DNA of 64,000 nucleotides, taken from positions 4,154,001 through 4,218,000 of the forward strand of contig NZ_CP014518.1 in NCBI RefSeq assembly GCF_001577305.1, in the 5' to 3' direction. The stretch comes from Sinomonas atrocyanea. GTDB lineage: Bacteria > Actinomycetota > Actinomycetes > Actinomycetales > Micrococcaceae. Each line of letters starts with the position of its first letter. The first letter of the stretch is position 1. Below, in pieces: positions 1 through 8,422 of this stretch. Position numbers and translations under genes: made by a program. The notes under the pieces were generated by a model, which saw only the letters and a list, made by a program, of their open reading frames with translations, did no database searches and was not told where the DNA came from.

Positions 1-1213
1 GGAGAGGGCCAATCGCGTTGAGGACCTTACCCGATGCCGCGCGAGTAGAGACCTCCTTGCCCCCGGGGAACTCCGGCAAGGAGGACTCCCAGCCCTCGGG
101 GAACTCACGGGCCTCGATCCGCTCATGGAGCTCGGCGGCCTCGCGGTTCTCCGTGGCCCAGGCGTCAAATGTCTCCTGCCACGCCGCGTGGGCCTCCCGG
201 CCACGCTCGAGGGCGCCGCGGGTGTGCGCCAGGACCTCGGGGTCGATGTCGAAGGACTTCTCCGGGTCGAAACCCAGGACCTGCTTGAGGGCCGTCACCT
301 CCTCCGCGCCCAGCGCCGAGCCGTGGATCTTGCCCGTGTTCTGCTTGGTCGGGGAGGGCCAGCCGATGACCGTGCGCAGGGAGACGATCGAGGGACGCCC
401 GGTCTCGGCCTTCGCCGCCAGCAGGGCAGAGTAGAGCTCCTCGACGTCCTCGACGTAGTCGCCGGTCTTGGTCCAGTCGACCCTCTGGGTGTGCCACCCG
501 TAGGAGGCGTACCGGGCCAGGACGTCCTCGGTGAAGGCGATGTCGGTATCGTCCTCGATCGAGATGTGGTTCTCGTCGTAGATCACCACGAGATTGCCCA
601 GCTCCTGGTGGCCTGCGAGGGAGGACGCCTCCGAGGTCACGCCCTCCTGCAGGTCCCCGTCGGAGGCGATGACCCACACGGTGTGGTCGAACGGCGACTC
701 GCCGGCGGGAGCGGCGGCGTCGAACATCCCGCGCAGCCGGCGCTGAGAGTACGCGAAGCCCACCGAGGAAGCGAGACCTTGGCCCAGTGGGCCCGTGGTG
801 ATCTCCACGCCCTTGGTGTGCTTGTACTCCGGGTGCCCCGGGGTCCGCGAGCCCCAGGTCCGGAAGGCCTTCAGGTCATCCAGCTCCAGTCCGTAGCCGG
901 CGAGGTACAGCTGGATGTACAGGGTGAGCGACGTGTGCCCGGGGGAGAGGATGAAACGGTCCCGGCCGATCCAGTCGGGATCGCGCGGGTCGTGGCGCAT
1001 GAGCTTCTGGAAAAGCAGGTACACGGCCGGTGCCAGGCTCATCGCCGTGCCCGGGTGCCCGTTGCCCACCTTCTCCACCGCGTCCGCGGCCAGAACCCGG
1101 ATGGTGTCCACCGAGCGCTGGTCAACGGCGGTCCATTCAAGCGGCGAATCGGAGTTGGTCGATGCTCCAGCGGGCCTTTTCGCGTGGGATGTGATAGTTG
1201 CTGTCGGATTCAA
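1..1213 (-). CDS. tkt: Transketolase, N-terminal ~404 residues (runs off left edge)
   Basis: Transketolase moves two-carbon ketol units between sugar phosphates using thiamine diphosphate. The minus-strand frame stays open to the window edge, giving about 404 of the usual ~700 residues. Visible family signatures are GNGHPGTAMSLAP near the N terminus, TGPLGQGLASSVG, and the ThDP/Mg site DGDLQEGVTSEASSLAG. I chose the TTG at 1213 because it follows a GAGGACAG-like ribosome site and an Asn/Ser/Thr-rich lead precedes the first conserved block, VDQRSVDTIR. It is last of the visible genes in the amine oxidase, rpe, rpiB series, so it probably serves pentose-phosphate or RuMP-cycle rearrangement there. 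A housekeeping tkt would normally sit with tal, zwf and pgi, so this is likely a pathway-specific copy (inference). Confidence 0.93.
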   Translation of the reverse strand, partial: MNPTATITSHAKRPAGASTNSDSPLEWTAVDQRSVDTIRVLAADAVEKVGNGHPGTAMSLAPAVYLLFQKLMRHDPRDPDWIGRDRFILSPGHTSLTLYIQLYLAGYGLELDDLKAFRTWGSRTPGHPEYKHTKGVEITTGPLGQGLASSVGFAYSQRRLRGMFDAAAPAGESPFDHTVWVIASDGDLQEGVTSEASSLAGHQELGNLVVIYDENHISIEDDTDIAFTEDVLARYASYGWHTQRVDWTKTGDYVEDVEELYSALLAAKAETGRPSIVSLRTVIGWPSPTKQNTGKIHGSALGAEEVTALKQVLGFDPEKSFDIDPEVLAHTRGALERGREAHAAWQETFDAWATENREAAELHERIEAREFPEGWESSLPEFPGGKEVSTRAASGKVLNAIGPL

Positions 1214-1313
1214 GGCTCTGTCCTCTTCCGCTTGGTCATCGACGCAAATTTGTCGTCGATGAATGCTTTTCTTGCTGGCATCAATAATCCGGATATAACC
1301 GGGTAGGGGTAAC

Positions 1314-1329
1314 ACTGTTTTATGACAGT
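1314..1329. promoter_or_regulatory. Short inverted repeat between the LuxR regulator and tkt
   Basis: ACTGT and ACAGT flank a six-base spacer in the 150-base gap between the stop of the LuxR-type regulator and the tkt start. The gap is distinctly AT-richer than the genes. It could be an operator for the adjacent regulator or a weak attenuating hairpin. No further copy was found by eye. Confidence 0.2.
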
Positions 1330-1363
1330 TCTGACTACACTTTCGGATCGGGCGGGCACCGTC

Positions 1364-2635
1364 TCACCTGAGCCCGCGGCTGTGTGCCAGGGCGATGGCC
1401 TCCGTCCGCGAGCCGACATCCAGCTTCCTGAAGAGGTTTCGGACGTGGAACTTGACGGTGTTCTCGCTGATGCCAAGTGCGAAGGCGATCGTGCGGTTGC
1501 GATGTCCGGCAACAAGGTGCTGGAGCACTTCGAGCTCGCGCTCGGCGAGCTTCCATTCCGCGACGTCTCCCCCGGGCCGCGAGGTTGGGGCGTCCAACGG
1601 GAGCGTCACGAAGACGTCCGCCCCCCAACCGGGCATGACCTCCAGATGCAGACGGCCATTCAGCGCCTCGACCCGGCGCTCCAGACGGCCGACGCTCGGG
1701 GCGTCCACAGAGAGCGAGCCGCGGCCGTCGTCGCGGATGTTGATCAGGAGGTTCTCCCCGTCGCAGTCCCATTGGGTCCGGATCCTGGTGACGTCGGGCT
1801 GTTCCATCATGGCCAGCACGAGTCCGCGGACAATTGCCCGTGCCGTGTGGGCGACTTCGCCGGGAAGGGCTCTTCCGTTCAAGGGAGGTTCGATGAACTC
1901 CACCTCGATGCCGCCGAAACGTGTGAGTGGCCGGAGGTCCTCGCGCAGTCGCTCGAAGGCTTTGGCCACCGGTTCTTGCGCCATGTCCGCAGTGCGGTAG
2001 CTGAGGGTGCGGAGCCCCACCAGCGCCTTGACTGCAAGATCGGTCACTGTGGAGCGGGCTGTGGCGTCGTCGAGCGAAGCCGAGCGCAGGGCCGCCAAGA
2101 GGGTTTCCAGGGTGGTGGAGTGAAGGTCTGTTAGCTCGGCCGTCACGCGCACGCGTTCGGCTGAGGCGGCCCGGGACTCGAGAAGATAGGACGGCGGCGC
2201 ATCGGCCACTTTTTCTTGGATCCGCCGGGCCGCGATACCCCAGAGGTAGGAGACCCAATCCAGCCCTGTGCTGTGGTCGGGATGGGCGCCGTGGGGATCC
2301 GTGAGAACAAGGAGAGCATGACTGGCGGCATCCTTCAGGGCAAGCACCGAGCGGGACCTTCCCCCGATCTCCGCTTCCCCGAACCATGGCGCCTCGTAGG
2401 GAAGGGCCGCACGAAGCGCCTCAAGTTCGGTGATCGAGACCCGGGAAATGATCTCCTCCTCTCCCGCCTTCTTCTGCGGCCGCCCAGTGCAGTCCTCCGT
2501 GAAGACAACCAGGGCGCTGCTTGCCAGGTAGGGGTGGATGGCCTCACGCAATCGCTCCGCAATCTGCGTCAGCGGGGCATCCGCCAGCGCCGCCACAGTC
2601 TGCAGGAGCGGCCACGGCAGGTCGCGGGCAGGCAT
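1364..2635 (-). CDS. LuxR-type regulator with degenerate sensor-kinase domains
   Basis: A 423-residue protein. Residues 1-140 form a possible GAF-like sensor region. Residues 155-345 resemble a NarX-type histidine kinase core: an ELTDLHS box near 167-173, where kinases carry ELHD, and an ATP-lid-like NIRDDGRG at 299-306. Residues 360-423 are a LuxR helix-turn-helix with the typical ENTVKFHVRNLFRKL segment. In the ELHD-like box the phospho-acceptor His is replaced by Thr, so autophosphorylation is doubtful. The ATG at 2635 was chosen because AGAGGG precedes it; longer in-frame starts run into rpiB. It lies between rpiB and tkt on the same strand and probably controls this amine-oxidation unit (inference). 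The inducer is unknown. Confidence 0.8.
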   Translation of the reverse strand: MPARDLPWPLLQTVAALADAPLTQIAERLREAIHPYLASSALVVFTEDCTGRPQKKAGEEEIISRVSITELEALRAALPYEAPWFGEAEIGGRSRSVLALKDAASHALLVLTDPHGAHPDHSTGLDWVSYLWGIAARRIQEKVADAPPSYLLESRAASAERVRVTAELTDLHSTTLETLLAALRSASLDDATARSTVTDLAVKALVGLRTLSYRTADMAQEPVAKAFERLREDLRPLTRFGGIEVEFIEPPLNGRALPGEVAHTARAIVRGLVLAMMEQPDVTRIRTQWDCDGENLLINIRDDGRGSLSVDAPSVGRLERRVEALNGRLHLEVMPGWGADVFVTLPLDAPTSRPGGDVAEWKLAERELEVLQHLVAGHRNRTIAFALGISENTVKFHVRNLFRKLDVGSRTEAIALAHSRGLR

Positions 2636-2789
2636 TGCTGGTTCCCTCTGGAACTGCGGGTCCATCCTTCGTGGGACGTCTTGGCCGCCGGCCGGGACGG
2701 GTCCACGGACGTGTTGATCATTGGGTCCGGGCCTGCCCGGCGTCGGGAGGCGCGTGCCAGCCAGCTTCATCGCCGGCGGAAGTGCCACG

Positions 2790-3263
2790 CTACTCAACGA
2801 CCTCACCGGTCGCCTCGTAGGCTGCAATCTTGCCGATGCGGCGAGAATGGCGTTCGGCACCGCTGAAGGGCTCGGACAGGAAGGCCTCGATCAGCTCGGT
2901 GGCCTCCTCGACCGAGTGCTGGCGGCCGCCCAGAGCCACGACGTTGGCGTCGTTATGTTCGCGGGCCAGCTTGGCCGTCTCCAGGTTCCATGCGAGGGCT
3001 GCTCGCACCCCTTCGACCTTATTCGCGGCGATCTGCTCGCCGTTGCCCGAGCCGCCCAGAACGATCCCGAGGGCATCGACGCCCTCGGCGCGGTCGGCCA
3101 TGACAGCGCGCGCGGCGTTGATGCAGAACGCCGGGTAGTCGTCTTCGGCGTCGTAGACGGCGGGTCCGTGGTCAACCATCTCAAAGCCCTTGGCGGAGAG
3201 AGCGGTGATGAGATGCGAGCTGAGCTCCATGCCAGCATGGTCGGTTGCGATGTGAACGCGCAT
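2790..3263 (-). CDS. rpiB: Ribose-5-phosphate isomerase B
   Basis: A 157-residue RpiB/LacAB-family sugar-phosphate isomerase that interconverts ribose 5-phosphate and ribulose 5-phosphate in the cytosol. It opens with MRVHIATDHAG, whose Asp and His belong to the family active site. It also has the anion-hole segment GIVLGGSGNGEQ and NDANVVALGGRQ. Length is normal. In many family members a Cys sits in the loop here occupied by Ser-Gly; actinobacterial RpiB enzymes commonly use Glu instead. It is 41 bases downstream of rpe and probably cotranscribed. DerI-type erythrulose-4-phosphate isomerases are close relatives and cannot be excluded, but the neighbouring rpe and tkt favour the pentose-phosphate role. 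Confidence 0.9.
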   Translation of the reverse strand: MRVHIATDHAGMELSSHLITALSAKGFEMVDHGPAVYDAEDDYPAFCINAARAVMADRAEGVDALGIVLGGSGNGEQIAANKVEGVRAALAWNLETAKLAREHNDANVVALGGRQHSVEEATELIEAFLSEPFSGAERHSRRIGKIAAYEATGEVVE

Positions 3264-3304
3264 GAGTGGTCCTTCAGCGTGTGTCGGGAGGTCGGAACGT
3301 GTGG

Positions 3305-4024
3305 TCAGGAAGCGAATGAGGGCTGCTCCAGTGGTTCCCTCGTAGTCCCTCGGAGGGCGAGTGTGCCGTTGGCCCGCAGTGAGTCGATGGCATCAGCAGG
3401 CGATGGCTTGCCGTACACGGCCGAGCCGGCGACGAAGACGTTGGCCCCGGCTTCTGCGGCGCGGGCTATGGTTGCCTCGGTGATGCCGCCGTCTACCTGG
3501 ATCGCCACGCTGACCCCCGACCCATCGACGGCAGCGCGGGCGCGACGGATCTTCGGCAGCACGACGTCCAGGAAGGCTTGGCCTCCGAATCCTGGCTCAA
3601 CGGTCATGATCAGCAGCATGTCCAGTTCGGGGAGCATGTCCAGGTACGGTTCCACGGGGGTGGCGGGCCGTAGTGCCATACCGGCTTTGGCTCCGCGTGC
3701 TCTAAGTTCGCGGGCGAGCTTGATGGGGGCCTCCGCTGCTTCGACGTGGAATGTCACCGAGGCGAGGCCTGCGTCGGCAAACTGCGGTGCCCAGCGGTCC
3801 ACGTTGGAGATCATGAGATGGGCGTCCAAGGGGATAGGGCTGACTTTCTGAAGTCGTTCCACTACGGGCAGGCCGATGGTCAGGTTCGGGACGAAGTGAT
3901 TGTCCATGACGTCGACGTGGACTGCGTCGGCGTTGCTGATCCGGGCCAGCTCTGTCTCAAGATTGACGAAGTCGGCCGAGAGGATGCTGGGGTTGATGCA
4001 GCATTTCACCGGAGAAGCGGGCAT
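3305..4024 (-). CDS. rpe: Ribulose-phosphate 3-epimerase
   Basis: A 239-residue TIM-barrel epimerase that interconverts ribulose 5-phosphate and xylulose 5-phosphate. Family blocks are present in order: INPSILSADFVNLE at the N terminus, VHVDVMDNHFVPNLT (metal and catalytic Asp), PLDAHLMISN, MTVEPGFGGQAF, and IQVDGGIT followed by GANVFVAGSAVYG (phosphate grip). The C-terminal ~20 residues extend beyond the usual end. It is followed by rpiB, a regulator and tkt, and preceded by a DUF5134-type membrane gene 33 bases away, all in one direction. Together rpe, rpiB and tkt supply most of the non-oxidative rearrangement steps needed to regenerate ribulose 5-phosphate. Confidence 0.95.
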   Translation of the reverse strand: MPASPVKCCINPSILSADFVNLETELARISNADAVHVDVMDNHFVPNLTIGLPVVERLQKVSPIPLDAHLMISNVDRWAPQFADAGLASVTFHVEAAEAPIKLARELRARGAKAGMALRPATPVEPYLDMLPELDMLLIMTVEPGFGGQAFLDVVLPKIRRARAAVDGSGVSVAIQVDGGITEATIARAAEAGANVFVAGSAVYGKPSPADAIDSLRANGTLALRGTTREPLEQPSFAS

Positions 4025-4057
4025 GGCATGGGCCTTTCAGTATCTGGTTGTGCGGGA

Positions 4058-4732
4058 TCAGGCCGACATGGCGGCGGCCATGATGGCCATGGCACCGGCT
4101 CCGAGTGCGTCGACAACGTGCTCCGCGCTGCGCGACAGGCGCCGCCCAGTGTTCTCGCGGCGAAGGTCCTTTGCCGCCTGAGTGCGCAGCAGGAGGAAGA
4201 TGAAGAAGACCGCCGCTGCACCGAACAACGCGGTCACCGGAAGTGCCAGGTCCAAGGGATGGCCTGCTATACCCGCGCTCGTCCCGGAGGGGGAGATCGT
4301 CATGGCGTGGTGGCCCATGGACATCCCCATCGAGGTGCTCTGGGCTGGAAGGGTCCCATAGCCTGTCCCCGTCACATGTCCCATCATCGCGACCATGAGG
4401 GCAGAGCCGGCCATCGTGAGGCTGTGGTAGAGGCATTTCATCCGGCCGGCTCTGCCTGCGCACAGCCGCTTGACCTCGGGGTGAGCGACCGCTTGGATGA
4501 GGAACCAGAGTGCTGCCACTGCGAGGAACAGGATCTGGGCCAGCAGGGTGGATGGCATGAGGTCCCACAGCATGGCGGCCATCACGAGGTGCATGAGGGT
4601 GTGGAGGACGTTGTTCACTCGGTCAGTGAGTTCACTGGACCTCATCGCTTGCCGAAGTGTGTAGCCTGCGGTGAGCAGCAGGACTGCCGTGAGGCTCCAG
4701 GTCATCGCTGGGATGTTGAACACGAGGATCAC
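4058..4732 (-). CDS. DUF5134-like Met/His-rich membrane protein
   Basis: A 224-residue integral membrane protein with about five hydrophobic segments. A polar loop in the second half is rich in Met and His (for example SMGMSMGHHAM), and further Met and His residues lie in or near the helices (LHTLMHLVMAAMLWDLM). Length and composition suit the DUF5134 family, assigned from memory of its character and not by search. The GTG at 4732 was chosen because GAAGAG precedes it and it follows the permease stop. It lies between the amine permease and rpe. Because the operon's first gene encodes a copper enzyme and Met/His clusters bind Cu(I)/Cu(II), a copper-handling role is a reasonable but untested inference. 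Confidence 0.65.
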   Translation of the reverse strand: MILVFNIPAMTWSLTAVLLLTAGYTLRQAMRSSELTDRVNNVLHTLMHLVMAAMLWDLMPSTLLAQILFLAVAALWFLIQAVAHPEVKRLCAGRAGRMKCLYHSLTMAGSALMVAMMGHVTGTGYGTLPAQSTSMGMSMGHHAMTISPSGTSAGIAGHPLDLALPVTALFGAAAVFFIFLLLRTQAAKDLRRENTGRRLSRSAEHVVDALGAGAMAIMAAAMSA

Positions 4733-4820
4733 GCTCTCTTCGGTGCCGTTGGATGAGAAGCGGTCAGGTCCCCCGGGGTGGCTGCGGGCCGCGCCGGGGG
4801 ACCACCGTTTAAGCCAGGGA

Positions 4821-6473
4821 TCAGGACAAGTCCTCGTCCCGCTCCAGCTCGCGTTCCAGCTCGAGTTCATCGCGCAGAGTCAGCTTGCCGTGTGTGCGGC
4901 CGAGCTCGTTTGCGACGCTGAGCTCCACCGGGCTGAGATGGGTCTCGTCCTGTTCGTCGAGAACCGGGCCGTGACCGTCGTCAGCCATGGCGACGTGGCC
5001 GATGGTCTCGTATCTGACCGGATTGGTCCTTCGCAGGTACAAGGCCTGGGCGGCTCCCGTGATGAAGAGCGCTGCGGCGATATAGGGGATGAGCTTGAAC
5101 AGGAGCGACGACGCTGCTGGGCCGGCCGCCGTGTCCAGGTTCATGCACATCATGACGACCACGCCCAGCATTCCCACCCCACCGAGTATGGGAGCGACTT
5201 TGGTGCGCCACACCTTCTCCTCGGGGTGGTTCTTGCGGAAGTAGTTGAACACCGCCGCCATCGTCACGGTCTGCACGATCAGGAGCGAGAACGTCCCGAG
5301 AACCGCTAGGAGGACGAAGAGGTCCAGATAGGGGTCCTTGTTGAAGGCCCAGAAACCGAGGACCCACAGGATGGCGAAGCCGGTCTGGAGGAACGATGCG
5401 ACGTGGGGAGAGCCGTGCTTCTTGTGGGTCCTGCCGAGCGGGCTCGGCAGGATCCCTTCCCTTCCCAGTGAGTACATGTATCGTGCCGCGGCGTTGTGGA
5501 AGGCCATCGCGCAGGCGAACGAGCCTGTCATCATCAGCCACTGCATGGCCATGACCCACCCGTGGCCGACGAAGACGTCCGTGGGGTGGAAGAACATCTC
5601 AAGGGGGTTGTCGCTCTGGGCCAGGGCGATGGCGACCTTGGCGCCGTTTCCGGCGACAGACATCCAGGAAACGAAGAGGTAGAAGATGCCGACGCCGGTG
5701 ACGGCGATCAATGTGGCGATGGGGATGATCTTCTTCGGGTTCTTCGATTCCTCGCCGTACATGACGGTCGACTCGAAGCCGGTCCAGGACCAGAACGCGA
5801 TGAACATGGCGAGCCCTGGGGCTGCGACCTTCAGCCCGTTCGGCAGGAACACATTCACCGGGTTCAGCGTCTGGGGCATCAGTCCGTCAGGGCCTCCGCC
5901 GTGGAAGAGGACCCCGAAGGCCATCACCGCGAGGATGCCGATCTCGGTGGCCAGCAGGAGCGTCAGGATCTTCGCGGCGAAGCTGATCTCGAAGTAGGTC
6001 AGCGCACCGATGATGATCAGCCCCACAAGGGCTATGACGACCCAATTGATGTCGAGGCCGAATTGGTCCAGGAAGGCCTGATGGCCGAAGTAGGCGAAGA
6101 TGCCGATGATGCTGGCTTCGAAGACGATGTAGCTGAAGGTGACCATGTAGCCGGTCCCGAGGCCGAACACCCGCCCGAGGCCACGGGAGATGAATCCGTA
6201 GAAGGCCGCCGTGGAGGTTACGTAGCGGGCCATCGTGACGTAGGCGACGGAGAAGACCGTCAGGATCACTGTGGCCCAAATGTAGGTGGCCGGAGTGCCC
6301 GTCCCGACACCGTAGCCGACGGCAAACGGCACGTTTCCACTCATCACGGTGATCGGCGCCGACGTTGCGACGGCCATGAAGACGACGTCCCACAGGCCGA
6401 GGGTGTTGGCCTTGAGCTTGCCCGGTTTCGGGTCGCGCGCTGCTACGGTGTCCGCGGACCGACCCCTGGTCAC
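4821..6473 (-). CDS. APC-superfamily permease, probable amine importer
   Basis: A 550-residue polytopic permease with about 12 to 14 membrane segments. The N-terminal KANTLGLWDVVFMAVATSAPI block and the FWSWTGFESTVMYGEESKNPKK segment are typical of the amino acid/polyamine/organocation superfamily. The last ~60 residues form a highly charged cytoplasmic tail. It overlaps the end of the amine oxidase gene by four bases (ATGA), so the two are translationally coupled. The simplest role is import of the amine oxidised by that enzyme. The substrate cannot be read from sequence; methylamine, ethylamine or an aromatic amine are all possible. Confidence 0.88.
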   Translation of the reverse strand: MTRGRSADTVAARDPKPGKLKANTLGLWDVVFMAVATSAPITVMSGNVPFAVGYGVGTGTPATYIWATVILTVFSVAYVTMARYVTSTAAFYGFISRGLGRVFGLGTGYMVTFSYIVFEASIIGIFAYFGHQAFLDQFGLDINWVVIALVGLIIIGALTYFEISFAAKILTLLLATEIGILAVMAFGVLFHGGGPDGLMPQTLNPVNVFLPNGLKVAAPGLAMFIAFWSWTGFESTVMYGEESKNPKKIIPIATLIAVTGVGIFYLFVSWMSVAGNGAKVAIALAQSDNPLEMFFHPTDVFVGHGWVMAMQWLMMTGSFACAMAFHNAAARYMYSLGREGILPSPLGRTHKKHGSPHVASFLQTGFAILWVLGFWAFNKDPYLDLFVLLAVLGTFSLLIVQTVTMAAVFNYFRKNHPEEKVWRTKVAPILGGVGMLGVVVMMCMNLDTAAGPAASSLLFKLIPYIAAALFITGAAQALYLRRTNPVRYETIGHVAMADDGHGPVLDEQDETHLSPVELSVANELGRTHGKLTLRDELELERELERDEDLS

Positions 6474-8422
6474 GATTCGCTCCCGTGGTGGTGCTGCTCA
6501 CCGTGGCTGCTGAGGCAGTGTGAAGCGCCTCCCGCCTTCTCCGACGGGAGGTCGAGCGTGGGGTTCTCATCGAAGAAGCCGTAGGGCTCGATGAAGAAGC
6601 CGGTCATCTGCTTGGGCATGACGGGCCAGTCCTCGATGCGCACCACGTGGTTGAGGCCGAAGGAGTGCCACATCACGACGTCCTCGTTGACGATCGACTC
6701 GTCGGCCTCGATGTAGGCCGGAAGCCCGTCGGAGTCCAGACGTGCGCTCTGGTTCGGGTACTCGCCGGCCGGGTAGCGCTCGCCCTCTTCGTACTTGGAG
6801 ACCCAGACCGTCTTCGTGGCGAACTGTGCCCGCTTGGTGACCCAGTTGTTCGGCTTCTTCTTCATGAGGACCGGGTCGGTGGGCATGATCCGGTAGGCGG
6901 TGTTCTCGCCGACCTTGTTGGTGCGTGATTCGCTGGCCACCATCCACCAGCGGTGGCTGAGCGGGCTCGCTTCGCGGGCGGCCGCCTTCTCCGTCTCCAG
7001 GAGGGTGCGCTTGGCGTAGAAGGGGCTGACCATCGGGTCGTCGCTGTCCTCGGCCACCGTCTCGACCTCGAAGACCGAGTTCTTCTCGCCGTCCAGGGCC
7101 CAGTCCAACCGAGCGTTGAAGATGTGCTCGTGGATCGGGGCGTAGAGGCCGTCCGTGTTGAGCAGCTGCCCGTACTTGGTGGTCTCGCCCGGCGCGATGC
7201 CGCCGGTCGAGAGGATGCCGGTGGCCTTGATCTCGAACTGGATGGTGCCATCGAGGTGCAGCGTCCAGTAGAACGCGTACTCGTAGTTCGCCACCGTGAC
7301 GACGAAGGAAACCACGAGCTTGCGGCCGCGGCGCGTCTGGGCGTCGTTGGTGCGGAAGTCCCAGTGCTTCCACTCCAGCCCGTCGTCCTCCTCGTGGAGG
7401 CAGATCGCGTTGGTGATGGTGTAGGGCTTGCCGAAGGAGTCGACGAGGTTCGCGTCGAAGTACTGGATGTCGCCGAGGCAGTCGCAGCCGAGCTCGAGGG
7501 AGTTGGTCATGTAGCCGAAGTTGTACTCGCCGGCGTCGAAGGCATTCTTCTGCTGCTGCGAGCGGCTTGGCGGGCCGTAGGGAACGACCATCTCGGTCAG
7601 CGACGCGCGGTGGAGGATCGGGCGCAGTTCTCCCTTGTCGCGGAACCCGATACGGTGCAGGACCAGACCCTCGCGCGGTGTGAAGCCGAGGTCGAAGGAC
7701 CAGTTCAGCCAGTCGATGTGGTTGCCGTTGACGGTGAAGTTGCGGCCCTGGGGGAAGCTGATCTCGATCGGCTTGATGTCGGTCCGGGCCGGTCGGACGA
7801 AGTCCGGATGGTAGTTGTTCTTCTCCAGCGGAACGTGCAGGAATCCGTCGTCCTCGATGCCGATGACCTCCTGCTTGTTGAGGTCCACGAGGACGGTGAA
7901 GTCCTCCATCGGGTGCGCGTACGGGTTGTCGTTCGGCTCCAGCCGGGTGAACATGAGCGCCCGCATGATGCGCTTGCCGCCCTGGTCCTCTCCCCAGTAC
8001 CCGATGGACCACGGCTCGGCCGCCACGAGGGACATGTCCGTGATGCCGCGCTTGGCCAGTGCCTCCTGGACCAGTGGGGAGGCAACTACCGCGGCCTCGC
8101 ACTCGGCAAACTCGTCTGCCATGATCGGCGGCTGGGTCCCGGCCGGCAGCTCAACCCACTTGCTGATCGTCGACGCGTCCAGATCGATGACGGCTTCGTA
8201 CGCGAGGTCCGTGGCCCTGTCGACTAGCACGGCTTCGGCCTCTCGGGCGTAGACGCCCGACTTGAGGGCAGACTTGCTCGGCTCGCGCAGGGAGACACTG
8301 CTGAAGCGGAAGCTTTCAGCAGCCGCGGGACCGGACTTGAGCAGGCCCACCGCCCGCGTGAGCTCCTCACGTGAAAGCTGCTCGAACGGGCTCGTGATGG
8401 TTTCGGTCTTTTCGATCGTCAT
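6470..8422 (-). CDS. Primary-amine oxidase (copper/topaquinone), methylamine oxidase candidate
   Basis: A 650-residue copper amine oxidase converting RCH2NH2, O2 and water to aldehyde, ammonia and H2O2. The topaquinone precursor is Tyr380 in the motif NYEY, the catalytic base is Asp296 (FDAGEY), and the copper ligands are His431 and His433 (HEHIF) and His592 (GLNH). These positions nearly equal those remembered for the Arthrobacter globiformis enzyme. The C terminus carries a short HHH cluster. No signal peptide is visible, so it is probably cytosolic. AGGAGATCGAGG lies upstream of the ATG. Adjacent permease, rpe, rpiB and tkt point to a methylamine-type substrate giving formaldehyde for the RuMP cycle, as in Arthrobacter P1. 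Phenethylamine or tyramine remain alternatives. Confidence 0.96.
   Translation of the reverse strand: MTIEKTETITSPFEQLSREELTRAVGLLKSGPAAAESFRFSSVSLREPSKSALKSGVYAREAEAVLVDRATDLAYEAVIDLDASTISKWVELPAGTQPPIMADEFAECEAAVVASPLVQEALAKRGITDMSLVAAEPWSIGYWGEDQGGKRIMRALMFTRLEPNDNPYAHPMEDFTVLVDLNKQEVIGIEDDGFLHVPLEKNNYHPDFVRPARTDIKPIEISFPQGRNFTVNGNHIDWLNWSFDLGFTPREGLVLHRIGFRDKGELRPILHRASLTEMVVPYGPPSRSQQQKNAFDAGEYNFGYMTNSLELGCDCLGDIQYFDANLVDSFGKPYTITNAICLHEEDDGLEWKHWDFRTNDAQTRRGRKLVVSFVVTVANYEYAFYWTLHLDGTIQFEIKATGILSTGGIAPGETTKYGQLLNTDGLYAPIHEHIFNARLDWALDGEKNSVFEVETVAEDSDDPMVSPFYAKRTLLETEKAAAREASPLSHRWWMVASESRTNKVGENTAYRIMPTDPVLMKKKPNNWVTKRAQFATKTVWVSKYEEGERYPAGEYPNQSARLDSDGLPAYIEADESIVNEDVVMWHSFGLNHVVRIEDWPVMPKQMTGFFIEPYGFFDENPTLDLPSEKAGGASHCLSSHGEQHHHGSES

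Noticed and set aside
2660..2860. Longer start for the LuxR-type regulator reaching into rpiB
   Set aside because: The extra 75 residues are low-complexity and overlap the end of rpiB; the ATG at 2635 has a good ribosome site.
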